Below, one piece after another: positions 1-9,372 of a DNA stretch of 44,101 nucleotides. The position numbers and the translations under genes were made by a program. The stretch is from CABQCM01 sp965145485 (lineage in GTDB: Bacteria; Bacillota; Clostridia; Oscillospirales; Acutalibacteraceae): contig CBCTCU010000024.1 of NCBI GenBank assembly GCA_965145485.1, positions 1 through 44,101 on the forward strand. Direction: 5' to 3'. Positions within the stretch are counted from its first letter, which is position 1, and the number at the start of each line of letters is the position of its first letter. The notes beneath the pieces were generated by a model. It saw only the letters and a list, made by a program, of their open reading frames with translations. It ran no database searches and was not told the DNA's origin.

Positions 1-1846
1 CATCCGCCTTATCGGCGTATTCCAGCTCATCCACCGCCGGCAGCGCGTCGATCATATCGTCGACCGCCTTGGCCGCAGCAATGTCCTCATCGCTCGCGGC
101 TACCAGCTTCTCCATGCGCGCTTCTGCAGCCTCGAGCACGCTCAACGTGGTGACCAGCGACTTCTGCGTGTCGGTCAGGGCGTCATAAGCGTCGCGAGCC
201 GCCTCTACCGCGCTCTGATCCGTTTTGGCCAGAGCCTTTACCGCCGGCAGGGCGTTGATGGCCTCATCCACCGCGGCCGCGGCTTCCTCATCCTGTTGTC
301 CGGCCTCGGCTTCCGCCGCGTCGTACGCCGTGCGGAAATCGGTCAGCGCCTGCGCGTTGGTAATCAGCTCGGCCGTATTCTCTTCACCATATTGGTTCAG
401 GAAAGCTTTGTACTGCGCCTCGGCATTCGTCAGCGCCTCGGTATAGTCTGTGTAGTTGTCCTTGGTCACAGCAGAGGCGTCGCCCAGCGCCGCGATGACT
501 GCAATAACAGCTCCGGATTCTTCCAGGCTGGTCAACCTGAGAACAGCCTCATCGCCGACCCAGGCCTGACCAATGATATCCAGCGCATCAAAAGCGGCAC
601 GCGCCGCGGCGATCGCCTCGGTATCTCCGGCAGTCAAAGCATTGATTTGATCGAGCACTGCTTTCGCATCGTCCGGAATGGTACCGGTAACGTTGCACTG
701 AGAAAGCCGAACTGTACGGAATTTAATATCATTGGAATCAAACAGGAATATTTTAAAGGTGATGTTATGCCCATCGCTTTCTTCCGGCACGGTAAAGTTC
801 AACCGATACCATGCATAAGCACCGGTATCCTTACCGGCGGCGCTATTCACCATTTCCTCCGATACCACCAGAGAGCCCAATTCGGTATCCCCATCATACA
901 CGACGACGTTGCACTTATTCAAGGTAATTAATGCGATCATTGAGGACATTTCAATGTCCAGCGCATAATCGCCCGCCGGCAACTCTGCGCCCAGTCCGCT
1001 CAGCAGCAGGAAAGGATTCGATTCGTTGGCGCCGAAGGCGTTGAAGCAATAAGGAGCAAAGTTCCAGTCACGGCCGGTTGCTTTTTCATGGTCGCTGGCA
1101 TAGGAAGCGACGCCGGACACTGCGCCGTCTTCCGGAAAAACATTCTCATAATAGCCGTCAATACCGCCCTGCGAACTGATTTGAACACCGTCATATTCCA
1201 CAATGGTAGCACCGGTGGTATCATTGTAAACTCCCATGAAATATACCGTGACCGACGACTGACTCATCGCCATGCCGCGCAACTGACCATCTTTGGTCAC
1301 ATCATCAAAATCAACATGGTCGAGCAGATAAACAAGCTCAAATTCCTTATAACTTACGCCAGTCGCTGTGTCAACTTTTGTTTCAGCCGAATCATAGGCT
1401 TCGTAGTCGATGACGCTATTGCCGATCAAATCATCCCGTCCCAGCGTAGCATCGTATGCAAATTCATACGAAAACAAGTCACCGTCGGTATAGGTATCGT
1501 CGGCCGACAAACGAATAACGACGCGTAATTCATCGCCATCCTTATACTTTAATTCTCCTGCGGAATCCACATGCCTGACAGGGACGCTGTGGAACATGAA
1601 ATTGCCCGGCATCAGAGAACGACGGCCGATGGCGTCCTGATACGAAGTATAGATCGGCATGCCTTCGTCATTGACAGTTCCGACACTTTCGGTTGCCTCA
1701 TAAAGCTCCTGCCCTGTAAAGGTCTTGAGCTTCAGCTCGGTGGTGGTTTCATCTGCTGCCACGCCGACTGTAATGCAACCAACTGCCATCAGCACAGCGA
1801 GCAGCGCCGTAAGAAAACGGCATGCAATGGACTTTGACTGATACAT
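1..1846 (-). CDS. Large secreted protein with helical surface repeats (partial, 3' end off the window)
   Basis: The reading frame is open from an ATG at 1846 to the left edge (615 codons), so the C-terminus is missing. AGGAGG lies 6 bases before the start. The N-terminus is a signal peptide: a basic start, a hydrophobic run, then VAADE near residue 31. Residues ~30-370 look beta-rich and carbohydrate-binding-like but I recognise no family. From ~residue 380 onward come helical modules of ~65 residues, with phrases such as AVDEAINALPAV and YDALTDTQKSLV. Modules of this kind are common as stalks in Firmicute surface proteins. The gene lies directly downstream of a dockerin protein on the same strand, but a terminator separates them. 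It could be a surface anchor or a further enzyme. Whether it ends in a dockerin, SLH or sortase signal cannot be seen here. Confidence 0.85.
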   Translation of the reverse strand, partial: MYQSKSIACRFLTALLAVLMAVGCITVGVAADETTTELKLKTFTGQELYEATESVGTVNDEGMPIYTSYQDAIGRRSLMPGNFMFHSVPVRHVDSAGELKYKDGDELRVVIRLSADDTYTDGDLFSYEFAYDATLGRDDLIGNSVIDYEAYDSAETKVDTATGVSYKEFELVYLLDHVDFDDVTKDGQLRGMAMSQSSVTVYFMGVYNDTTGATIVEYDGVQISSQGGIDGYYENVFPEDGAVSGVASYASDHEKATGRDWNFAPYCFNAFGANESNPFLLLSGLGAELPAGDYALDIEMSSMIALITLNKCNVVVYDGDTELGSLVVSEEMVNSAAGKDTGAYAWYRLNFTVPEESDGHNITFKIFLFDSNDIKFRTVRLSQCNVTGTIPDDAKAVLDQINALTAGDTEAIAAARAAFDALDIIGQAWVGDEAVLRLTSLEESGAVIAVIAALGDASAVTKDNYTDYTEALTNAEAQYKAFLNQYGEENTAELITNAQALTDFRTAYDAAEAEAGQQDEEAAAAVDEAINALPAVKALAKTDQSAVEAARDAYDALTDTQKSLVTTLSVLEAAEARMEKLVAASDEDIAAAKAVDDMIDALPAVDELEYADKAD

Positions 1847-1938
1847 ATTTACCCTCCTATTTTTTATATTATCTTGAACTGCTCAAGATAACAACTACGG
1901 ATAGTGCGACGAAGGGTTTATAACCCCCATCGACAAGC

Positions 1939-1976
1939 AAAAAGGGGCTGCGCTGCATCACACAGACGCAGCCCTA
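1939..1976 (-). terminator. Rho-independent terminator of the dockerin protein gene 2008-5058
   Basis: On the minus strand AGGGCTGCG pairs with CGCAGCCCC and is followed by TTTTT. It lies about 30 bases past the stop codon at 2008 and before the start of the next gene at 1846. Confidence 0.85.
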
Positions 1977-2007
1977 AACCGATTAACCCCATGGAAGAGC
2001 AATCTGC

Positions 2008-5000
2008 TTACTCGCTAACATACGGTGTCTCAAAATGGCAGTCGCGCGGCGTATCGGCAAGCACCTGTTCCACGTATTCCTTGGGATAGCTCCAGATTTC
2101 CTGGCTGTCTGCTTCAAAATCACGGGCAGGGGCTTCAAAGTCTGTAGCCCACTCTTTACCATCCTCCGTTTGGAGCATCTCCTGGATCTTACTGGTATAA
2201 AACTTCAGTTCCTTGTACTGGGTGGAGGTAATGAATCCATCGCAGTGATAATCCTGCCAGAGCACGCCCGGAATACCGCCGCCCTCATAGGTCGCTTTGA
2301 GGGCAGGATACAACGCTTTGGTGGACATCACAAGAGCGCCCTTTAACGAAGTATCGGCCAGGTTATAGTCTTTCACATACTTGGATTCGCCATAGGTCGA
2401 GTTGACAACAATATCCCGCTGCTGGGAATTGGTAAACATTCTCGCCGTGGTAAACCCAGCCAGAGAGGATTGTTTGGTCAGCTCATAGATTTCGCTCGGA
2501 TCGATCGCCCACCAGTCGTAGTTGCTTCCGCCGAACACTACGTTGGATGCAGCGAGGATTTCCGGAATGACGGCATTGCGGCGCTGCTCATAATAGAACT
2601 GGCGATAAACCGAGTTGGTGGTGTTGGGATCGATACCGGGGGCAAAGTAAGTGGAACCCTCATAGCGAATCCAGACTCTGGTATCATCCTGCTGGATGGC
2701 AGCCGTCTCTAACATCTCTTTGTAGTCGCTGATACGGGCCAGGGTACGATAGACGTCCAGCTCGGCCATGGCCCGGCTCCCCTCCTGGAAGACACCGGTG
2801 GAATCGATATGGGTATAAGCGCCCATATGGGTCTCCTCAAATACGCCCTCGGTGCGGGGGTCGATCTCATCAAAAGAACCATAGCTGGAACCGTAGGCGG
2901 CGTTGAGCTCGTTAATATCCGAATAGATGGTTTGCAGCCAATTGCGGTAATTCATGATGGCGGCATCCGTACGGATACCAAAACGCCAGTCGTGGTCAAT
3001 GGTCATCCAGCCGCGGGTATCCTCAGCCGCAATGGGAAGCACTCCGTCTCCCCTCACCCAATACATGTCGCCATAACGGGCAAGAGAGAACTTGGCAAGC
3101 AGACCATTTGCCTGATTCATACCGCTGTAGCCAAAAGAACTGATCGTAGCATCTGGGATCCTGCCGCCGCCGATCCAGGCACCGGCGGATATGGTGGAGT
3201 TATAGTTGTATGGATAATGGCTGAAGCCCTCAAAGTCAATCCCCATCACCCGCACCGCATCCATCATGAACTTAAACGCGTTTTTGGCGTTGACGTTGCC
3301 GCTGTTATAAGCGAAGGACATGGTAGAGGTAAGAAGGTTGATACCGGCTTCCTGCATGTTGCGCAGATCGTTGACAGCGGTGCCGAGCGAATCCGGCCCC
3401 ATCTGCACATTTCCACGCATATCGACCATGCTTTGGGAAATCAGAGCAGGTTCGCGGGTGCCGTCGTCCTTGATAACATAATTCTCGTTATACGGATTGA
3501 GCTCAATAGAAAGCGAATCGGATTCCACCTCAATGGGAATCTGCACCGTAGCGATACCGTCAATATCACCGTGCATGATTTTCAAAGATACAGTTTCGTT
3601 CCAGGGCGCAGGCTGAACGTACATAATGCCTGTGGTGGGCTCATTGACATCGTTGCTCACGCCGCTGAGCAGCTGATAAGAGGACTGGAACTCCTCAAAC
3701 GACCCCAGCCAGCTGTTGCGACCCGACACGTCGTAATGCTGGTATTGAATCGGATTGGGCTCGGTCATGGCGCCTTCCTCTGTCACGGTAAAGTCAAAGG
3801 AAGCGTCAAGTATATACCGGCCCTGAACAAAGTTTTCCAGCCAGTTGGCGCCATTGCGCTCGCTGCGGGCGCTGGCGCGCAGAGTCAGACGATAATCCCC
3901 CGGCGTATAGCTGTAGCTGCTGGCAGAAGCATTCGTGTAGCAAAGCAGCCAAAGGTCTCCGCTCTCACCCGGATAAAGATAGTCATAAAGCCGCTCCCAG
4001 CGGTTATCCGTCGAGATAAAGTAAATACGCTCATAGTCGCCGGAATCGTTCTTTTTGTAGAGAATCGGCTCAAACATAAAGGAACCGCTTCCCTCCGGAT
4101 CCAAAATGGTATCGCCGGTGTTTTTAAAGGTAAAATTAAGCCAGAGATAATCATCCCCCGCCGGCATAGTGCCCGATTTGATGAGCTCGCTGGTTTCATA
4201 GCCGGGATACCGGGTGCCCTGGGTTACTTTCTCCAAGTCAGCCGTTGTATTCGGCGAATACTCCGGAACCTCATTGCCGGTCACAAAGCCGTTATAAGTA
4301 ATCTCCAAATCAGGGTTGCCCAACAGGTTGCAGTCGTAATAATTCCCATTGGGGTCGGCGTAACGGTCCGTCTCCTCAAAAGTAGTGGCCTCCAAATGAA
4401 CCCCTAGAGGAAAAGCGCTGGTAATGGAGTATTCAATCGGCACAGCGTCATAGGCCGTGACCCTTTTCGGGATGCTATAGTTGAGCACGGTACCGTCCAA
4501 CTCGAGCGTACCGGTAACTTTTTCGGCGTTGTCGTATTTGTTCAGCTGGCCTGTCTTGGCGGCCTCGTCGGAGATGGGGGTATAGATCAGCTTTCCATCC
4601 CAGGTCATTTGGGCCGTCTCGACATCGGACGGCTCATTCGTCTGCCCATAGGTCTCCAACAGGGCTTCGACATCCTCCAAATCGGCCTCACCGTTGTCGA
4701 TAAAGTCTTCCCCGGTCACCGAGTAGTAGGAATCCCGCATGGCGTAATATTTTTCTTCGCCGGTCATATCATTCGGAAACACATCGATCAACCCCACCGA
4801 ATACTGTAAAATCAACAGCGCATCCGACGCATTTATCTCACCGTCGCCATTCACATCGGCGGCCAGAAGCCGGCGACCCGTTAGCTCAGTTAGGTTAACT
4901 GAGTACTGCAGGGCCATCAAGGCGTCCGATGCGTCGATTTTTCCACCGTTATCAATGTCTCCGGTTGGATATTCGCTCCAAGCCGCAACCGGCGTCGCCG

Positions 5001-5058
5001 GAACGGCCAACAAGCAACAGCAAAGCATCAAAGTTACGATCGTTTTGTACCATCGCAT
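2008..5058 (-). CDS. Secreted protein with N-terminal dockerin and glycosidase-like barrel
   Basis: The protein has 1016 residues. The start is set at ATG 5058, preceded by GGAGGG, and gives a signal peptide (MRWYKTIVTLMLCCC, then AVAA). Residues ~32-95 form a dockerin: two calcium-loop/helix repeats, GDIDNGGKIDASDALMALQ and ADVNGDGEINASDALLILQ. The first loop has G where the fifth ligand (D) is usual. The middle is beta-rich. The C-terminal ~480 residues look like a (beta/alpha)8 barrel, with NYRNWLQTIYSDINELNAAYG recalling the GH42-type pattern of a W-L...LN-A-G segment. I cannot name the family or fix the catalytic residues. Inferred role: extracellular glycan hydrolysis while docked to a cohesin such as that encoded at 10521-10988. 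It has its own terminator downstream. Confidence 0.85.
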   Translation of the reverse strand: MRWYKTIVTLMLCCCLLAVPATPVAAWSEYPTGDIDNGGKIDASDALMALQYSVNLTELTGRRLLAADVNGDGEINASDALLILQYSVGLIDVFPNDMTGEEKYYAMRDSYYSVTGEDFIDNGEADLEDVEALLETYGQTNEPSDVETAQMTWDGKLIYTPISDEAAKTGQLNKYDNAEKVTGTLELDGTVLNYSIPKRVTAYDAVPIEYSITSAFPLGVHLEATTFEETDRYADPNGNYYDCNLLGNPDLEITYNGFVTGNEVPEYSPNTTADLEKVTQGTRYPGYETSELIKSGTMPAGDDYLWLNFTFKNTGDTILDPEGSGSFMFEPILYKKNDSGDYERIYFISTDNRWERLYDYLYPGESGDLWLLCYTNASASSYSYTPGDYRLTLRASARSERNGANWLENFVQGRYILDASFDFTVTEEGAMTEPNPIQYQHYDVSGRNSWLGSFEEFQSSYQLLSGVSNDVNEPTTGIMYVQPAPWNETVSLKIMHGDIDGIATVQIPIEVESDSLSIELNPYNENYVIKDDGTREPALISQSMVDMRGNVQMGPDSLGTAVNDLRNMQEAGINLLTSTMSFAYNSGNVNAKNAFKFMMDAVRVMGIDFEGFSHYPYNYNSTISAGAWIGGGRIPDATISSFGYSGMNQANGLLAKFSLARYGDMYWVRGDGVLPIAAEDTRGWMTIDHDWRFGIRTDAAIMNYRNWLQTIYSDINELNAAYGSSYGSFDEIDPRTEGVFEETHMGAYTHIDSTGVFQEGSRAMAELDVYRTLARISDYKEMLETAAIQQDDTRVWIRYEGSTYFAPGIDPNTTNSVYRQFYYEQRRNAVIPEILAASNVVFGGSNYDWWAIDPSEIYELTKQSSLAGFTTARMFTNSQQRDIVVNSTYGESKYVKDYNLADTSLKGALVMSTKALYPALKATYEGGGIPGVLWQDYHCDGFITSTQYKELKFYTSKIQEMLQTEDGKEWATDFEAPARDFEADSQEIWSYPKEYVEQVLADTPRDCHFETPYVSE

Positions 5059-5441
5059 TGGTCTTCTCACCCTCCATAGATTTCCACTGGCGCCCAGCCG
5101 CCCCAACTCCCGGGGCCATTATGGCCATAGTCAACCAGCTGCTGGTCATCGCACCAACATTTTCGAATATTATATCAGAAACCCATAAAAAAGAAAAGCC
5201 GTTTTTAAAAATATATCAGAAATTTTTTGCAAATTCGCGTTATTATCGCTGCTAACGAATCTGAATTTATGTGGGGTAGGGAAAGGATTGACTGGCTTTA
5301 CGTTTCAAAGGTCGAGTGAGCCATCAAAGGCCGTAACAAAGATGTTCCAGCCAAACTAATAAATTTCATTTTCCACTTACCGAGCTACATGGATAGGCTT
5401 GACGGCGGCCTGATGGGGAGTGCAAAGATTGAGATTCCATC
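5059..5441. other. Gene-free stretch between divergent genes
   Basis: I see no credible gene here. A minus-strand TATAAT at 5169-5174 could be the -10 of the dockerin gene, but its -35 is poor. The rest is AT-rich and unremarkable. Confidence 0.5.
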
Positions 5442-5470
5442 TTGTAATATGGTGCATAACATAATATAAT
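5442..5470 (+). promoter_or_regulatory. Sigma-A-type promoter for the GH25 gene
   Basis: TTGTAA at 5442-5447, a 17-base spacer, and TATAAT at 5465-5470, about 118 bases before the GH25 start codon. Confidence 0.65.
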
Positions 5471-5587
5471 AGAATATCATTTTAAAATTATTTATAAATT
5501 CCATGATATTCATTGTCACCAGGCTTGTGGTGAGGACACAACGCTTCGCTTTGGCACGCCATACCGCAAAAGGAGGTGCAAAACGCA

Positions 5588-6328
5588 ATGAAAAGAAAGC
5601 TTCTGATGTACGGCTCCATTCTGATAGCGGCTGTATGTTTGGTTTGTCTGCTGCTTTTTTTGCTGGTATGGAATGGCGTTATTCTGCTGAACAATCCGTC
5701 CTCGGCAGAGTATCCGGTAAGAGGTGTGGACGTGTCCTCTTATCAGGGGGAAATCGATTGGAAAACACTGGCGGACCAAGACATATCTTTCGCATTTATT
5801 AAGGCAACCGAGGGAAGCTCGTTTACCGACCCCCGCTTTGCCTATAACTACGAACAGGCCCAACAAACTCATTTACGAATCGGCGCGTATCATTTTTTCA
5901 GCTATGACAGCGGTGGTGAGACACAAGCAGAGCATTTTATTTCAACCGTATACCAGGTGGACAATATGCTTCCCCCTGTGATCGATCTGGAGTTTTACGG
6001 AGAGTACGACAAAAATCCACCCGACCGGGAAACCGTCCGTCAGCAGCTGGACATCATGTTGGACAAGCTGCAATCACACTATGGTATGAAGCCCATCATC
6101 TACGCAACAGAGAAATCCTATTCGCTCTATCTGGCAGGCGCATACGATGCGTATGACATCTGGATCAGAAATGTGATAGGCAAACCCAATCTTTCCGATC
6201 AACGGAAGTGGACCTTTTGGCAATATACCAACCGAGCTCGCTTAAAAGGCTACCAGGGAAAAGAAAAGTATATCGACCTGAATGTGTTTTACGGAACGAA
6301 GATAGAATTTGAAAACTATGCCAAGTGA
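5588..6328 (+). CDS. GH25 lysozyme, membrane-anchored or secreted
   Basis: This is a 246-residue protein. The ATG at 5588 is chosen because AGGAGG lies 11 bases upstream. An N-terminal hydrophobic segment (residues ~7-30) has no obvious cleavage site, so the enzyme may stay anchored outside the membrane. Residues ~38-240 are a glycosyl hydrolase family 25 domain. Visible motifs are GVDVSSYQG at the start, FIKATEG, GAYHFF, the catalytic DLE in PVIDLEF, and WTFWQYT near the end. The family cuts the MurNAc-GlcNAc bond of peptidoglycan. It is a monocistronic unit with its own promoter and a strong terminator, so it probably serves wall remodelling and is not a phage endolysin. No holin or other phage gene is beside it. 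Confidence 0.93.
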   Translation: MKRKLLMYGSILIAAVCLVCLLLFLLVWNGVILLNNPSSAEYPVRGVDVSSYQGEIDWKTLADQDISFAFIKATEGSSFTDPRFAYNYEQAQQTHLRIGAYHFFSYDSGGETQAEHFISTVYQVDNMLPPVIDLEFYGEYDKNPPDRETVRQQLDIMLDKLQSHYGMKPIIYATEKSYSLYLAGAYDAYDIWIRNVIGKPNLSDQRKWTFWQYTNRARLKGYQGKEKYIDLNVFYGTKIEFENYAK

Positions 6329-6374
6329 CTCCTAATGGAGCCGCCCGATAAACGCCAACGGTTGCCAGAGCCCT

Positions 6375-6418
6375 ATCGACCGGTTGCTTTATGAAAAGCA
6401 ACCGGTCGATTGTTTTTT
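6375..6418 (+). terminator. Strong rho-independent terminator after the GH25 gene
   Basis: A perfect 16-bp stem (6375-6390 with 6395-6410) with a 4-base loop is followed by TTGTTTTTT. It lies about 46 bases past the stop. Confidence 0.92.
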
Positions 6419-6718
6419 AGGAAACACAAAGATTTTTCATGATTTTTCTTCGGGTTGCACAGGGCATGGCATCCTTTGGCCAGATTTGTCCTATATGGGA
6501 AAAGACGAGTGTCTTTGCTCAATCACGGAGAAGCGTTATAAGGTACGTGAAAAAGATATGCGGTTACGTCGTCCCGGAGGAAGTTTTTTGTGACGCGAAT
6601 AAGGACCGCTGGATTTCGATGACCCGCCGACAAAAAAGAGCCAAAACTACAAAAACCGGCGTGCCATCCTCGCCTCAGCACAAACTTGCCCGATCCCAGT
6701 GAGGCGATGCGCACAGCA
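6419..6718. other. Gene-free stretch downstream of the symporter gene
   Basis: No gene is seen. An 8-bp inverted repeat TCGCCTCA/TGAGGCGA (6670-6677 and 6700-6707) lies just past the symporter stop codon but has no T-run, so it is at best a weak terminator. Confidence 0.4.
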
Positions 6719-8164
6719 TCAGCGCCGACGCGTCCGCGGCACGCTTTGATCGTCGTAGGCCGATAGCATAGGACGAACCGTAGAACCGTGAAAGGTGCGT
6801 GCAAAATAGTTTTTGGAAATCTTCATTACAGTTCCGGACAAAAAGATGACCCCCACGAGGTTGGGCAGTGCCATTAGACCGTTAAACGTATCCGACAAGT
6901 CCCAGACAAGCTGAACGCTGGATACCGCCCCAAGAAACACCACCGCCGCAAAGCAGAATTTGTATGCCACGACCGCTTTGATCCCCCACAAATATTCAGC
7001 GGCTTTACTCCCGTAAACCGACCAGCCGAGCACGGTGGAAAAGGCGAACAGGAGAATACAGATGCTCAGCACCATGCCCCCTGCCGAGCCTATGGTGGTG
7101 GTAAAAGCGAAATTGGTAATTTCAACCCCTTCGAGCCCCTGACGGTGCGCGCCTGAGGTAATGACAATCAGCGCGGTCAGGGTACACATGACCAATGTGT
7201 CAAAAAACACGGCAAAGGCGCCCCACATCCCCTGTACCGCCGGTTCCTTGACGTCCGAGCAGGAGTTGACCATCACCGACGAGCCAAGTCCCGCCTCATT
7301 CGAAAAGACGCCGCGCGAAATCCCATAACGCATCGCCCGCGCAACGCCGTAGCCCATCACACCGCCGCCAACCGATTGCAAATCAAAGGCGCTATGAAAA
7401 ATTTCGCCAAAGGCGGCGGGAACCTGCCTCCAGTTCAGCGCGATGACGGCAATAGCGCCGACCGTGTAAAGCAGCGCCATGCCCGGGACCAGTTTTTCAG
7501 TCACAACCGCCACCCGTTTGAGCCCTCCCAGAAGAACAAAGGCTATGAGCACCGCGAGCACAATGCCCGTGGCAACCGGCGGTATGTGAAACGTCATGTC
7601 CAGCGCAACCGAAATCCCGTTCACTTGCGCGATATTTCCGATGCCAAACGAGGCGATCAGGCTGAAAACAGCGAACAGCACAGCCAGCCATTTGCAGCCC
7701 AGCCCCTTTTCCAGGAACATCATCGAGCCGCCCATCCACTCGCCCTTTTCGTTTTTCTTTCGGTAATAAATGCCCAACACGTTTTCCGCAAAGCTGGTCA
7801 TCATGCCAAAAAAGGCCGATACCCACATCCAAAACACCGCACCGGCCCCGCCAGCGCTAATGGCTGTCGCCACGCCGACAATATTGCCGGTGCCGATGGT
7901 TGCGGCCAACGTGGTAGCCAACGCTTGGAACTGGGAAATGGCGTGCTTGTCGTTGCTTTTGACGGTGCGCTTGTCACGAAAGACCGAGAGAATGGTTGTT
8001 TTGAGCAAAAATCCAAATTTGCGAACCTGAAAAAATCCAGTACGAATGGTAAAATAAATTCCAACGCCGACCAGCAGGGCCAGCATCACCGGCCCCCATA
8101 CGATACCATTGACCACATCGTTGATTTTGGTTATCCATTCCGTCAGCACATTGAGAATCTGCAT
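6719..8164 (-). CDS. Sodium:alanine/glycine symporter (AGCS family)
   Basis: The protein has 481 residues. The ATG at 8164 is preferred over a longer reading frame because GGGGAGG sits 7 bases upstream. It is an integral membrane protein with roughly ten hydrophobic segments. Family signatures are GTGNIVGVATAISAGGAGAVFW near the N-terminus and RAMRYGISRGVFSNEAGLGSS in the middle, the latter being the AGCS hallmark. The family imports alanine or glycine with sodium. The length is normal. It is a single gene on the minus strand, with the tsf terminator and a gap of 228 bases behind it. The substrate (alanine, glycine or glutamine) cannot be chosen from sequence. Confidence 0.93.
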   Translation of the reverse strand: MQILNVLTEWITKINDVVNGIVWGPVMLALLVGVGIYFTIRTGFFQVRKFGFLLKTTILSVFRDKRTVKSNDKHAISQFQALATTLAATIGTGNIVGVATAISAGGAGAVFWMWVSAFFGMMTSFAENVLGIYYRKKNEKGEWMGGSMMFLEKGLGCKWLAVLFAVFSLIASFGIGNIAQVNGISVALDMTFHIPPVATGIVLAVLIAFVLLGGLKRVAVVTEKLVPGMALLYTVGAIAVIALNWRQVPAAFGEIFHSAFDLQSVGGGVMGYGVARAMRYGISRGVFSNEAGLGSSVMVNSCSDVKEPAVQGMWGAFAVFFDTLVMCTLTALIVITSGAHRQGLEGVEITNFAFTTTIGSAGGMVLSICILLFAFSTVLGWSVYGSKAAEYLWGIKAVVAYKFCFAAVVFLGAVSSVQLVWDLSDTFNGLMALPNLVGVIFLSGTVMKISKNYFARTFHGSTVRPMLSAYDDQSVPRTRRR

Positions 8165-8330
8165 ACCCCGGCCTCCCCGTGATCTCGCAACCGCCATGCT
8201 TTCATCCCCCGGGCTGACGCCCGAGGGCCCATTGATCACTAACGCATCAACCTGTTCCAAACTATATATATCGTTTTATCATATTTTTATGACAAGCCCG
8301 GCCTTATACCATACGCAGCGCGAAAGGCAC

Positions 8331-8367
8331 AAAAAGGCGGCCGCAGCATTGACACTGCGGCCGCGCC
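8331..8367 (-). terminator. Terminator of the rpsB-tsf operon
   Basis: On the minus strand GCGGCCGCAG pairs with CTGCGGCCGC around an 8-base loop, followed by CTTTTT. It starts 25 bases after the tsf stop codon. Confidence 0.93.
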
Positions 8368-8392
8368 TTAAATCATACTCACCAGCCGGCAA

Positions 8393-9307
8393 TCAGCCCA
8401 TCATGCTGGCCACTTCATCGGCAAAGTTGTCTTCCCTCTTCTGAAGGCCCTCGCCTTTTTCCAGTCTGCAAAACTCACAGATTTTGATCTGCACGCCAAG
8501 CTCCTTGGCGACGCCGTCGACATATTTTGCAACATTGAGATCAGGGTCTTTCACAAAGGCCTGGTCGACCAAGCAGTTTTCTTTGTAAAATTTCCCAATC
8601 TTACCATTGACGATTTTTTCCGCAATCGCCGCCGGCTTACCCTCGTTGATTACCTGCTCGGTGAGAATCTTCTTCTCATGCTCGAGCACATCGGCGGGTA
8701 CGCTCTTGCTGTCCAGATAAAGCGGATTGGCCGCAGCAATCTGCATCGCGACATCTTTCGCCATGGTCTTGAAAGCATCGGTAGCAGCCACAGCATCGTC
8801 CACATCGAACCGAACCATAACGCCAATACGGCCGTTGCCGTGGATATAGGTAGCCAAATTGCCCTCATAACGCACGAAACGGCGAATCTTGAGATTCTCG
8901 CCAATGGTCAGGATCTTGTCCCGCAGCAGGGTGGCGATATCCGCCGTCTCACCAGCAGGAACCTTGGTCAGCAAATCCTCGGCATCGGCAGGATTCTGCT
9001 CGGCAACCGTTTTGGCGCAGAGTGTCACAAAGTCAAGGAAAGTCTGGTTCTTAGCAACAAAATCGGTCTCCGCATTGACCTCGATGATTACGCCGATCTT
9101 CTTCGCCTCGTCCACATAGGAAACAACAGCGCCCTCAGCCGCGATACGCCCCGATTTTTTCGCGGCGGCGGCCAGCCCCTTCTCCCGCAGGAAATCGATG
9201 GCCTTATCCATGTCGCCGTCTGTTGCGGTCAGGGCCTTTTTGCAGTCCATCATGCCGCAGCCAGTTTTTTCACGCAGATTTTTGACATCAGCCGCAGTAA
9301 AAGCCAT
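8393..9307 (-). CDS. tsf: Translation elongation factor Ts
   Basis: The protein has 304 residues. The ATG at 9307 follows GGAGGATAATACT. Residues 1-50 are the UBA-like domain, with the conserved phrase REKTGCGMMDCKKAL. The core contains the EF-Tu contact segment VNAETDFVAKN. EF-Ts catalyses GDP release from EF-Tu. The C-terminal part is of usual length for Clostridia. The gene follows rpsB by about 65 bases, the standard bacterial order, and the pair ends at a strong terminator. Confidence 0.98.
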   Translation of the reverse strand: MAFTAADVKNLREKTGCGMMDCKKALTATDGDMDKAIDFLREKGLAAAAKKSGRIAAEGAVVSYVDEAKKIGVIIEVNAETDFVAKNQTFLDFVTLCAKTVAEQNPADAEDLLTKVPAGETADIATLLRDKILTIGENLKIRRFVRYEGNLATYIHGNGRIGVMVRFDVDDAVAATDAFKTMAKDVAMQIAAANPLYLDSKSVPADVLEHEKKILTEQVINEGKPAAIAEKIVNGKIGKFYKENCLVDQAFVKDPDLNVAKYVDGVAKELGVQIKICEFCRLEKGEGLQKREDNFADEVASMMG

Positions 9308-9372
9308 AGTATTATCCTCCAAATTTTTATGATCTTTTCAGTTTCGCTGCTTGATAACCGTAAATTATTAAA

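Noticed and set aside
2809..4407. Long plus-strand frame (532 codons) opposite the dockerin protein gene
   Set aside because: It lacks a ribosome site and any recognisable motif, and it mirrors the real gene on the other strand. High GC creates such shadows.
5588..6328. Phage endolysin
   Set aside because: It is monocistronic with a membrane anchor and its own promoter, and there is no phage gene nearby.
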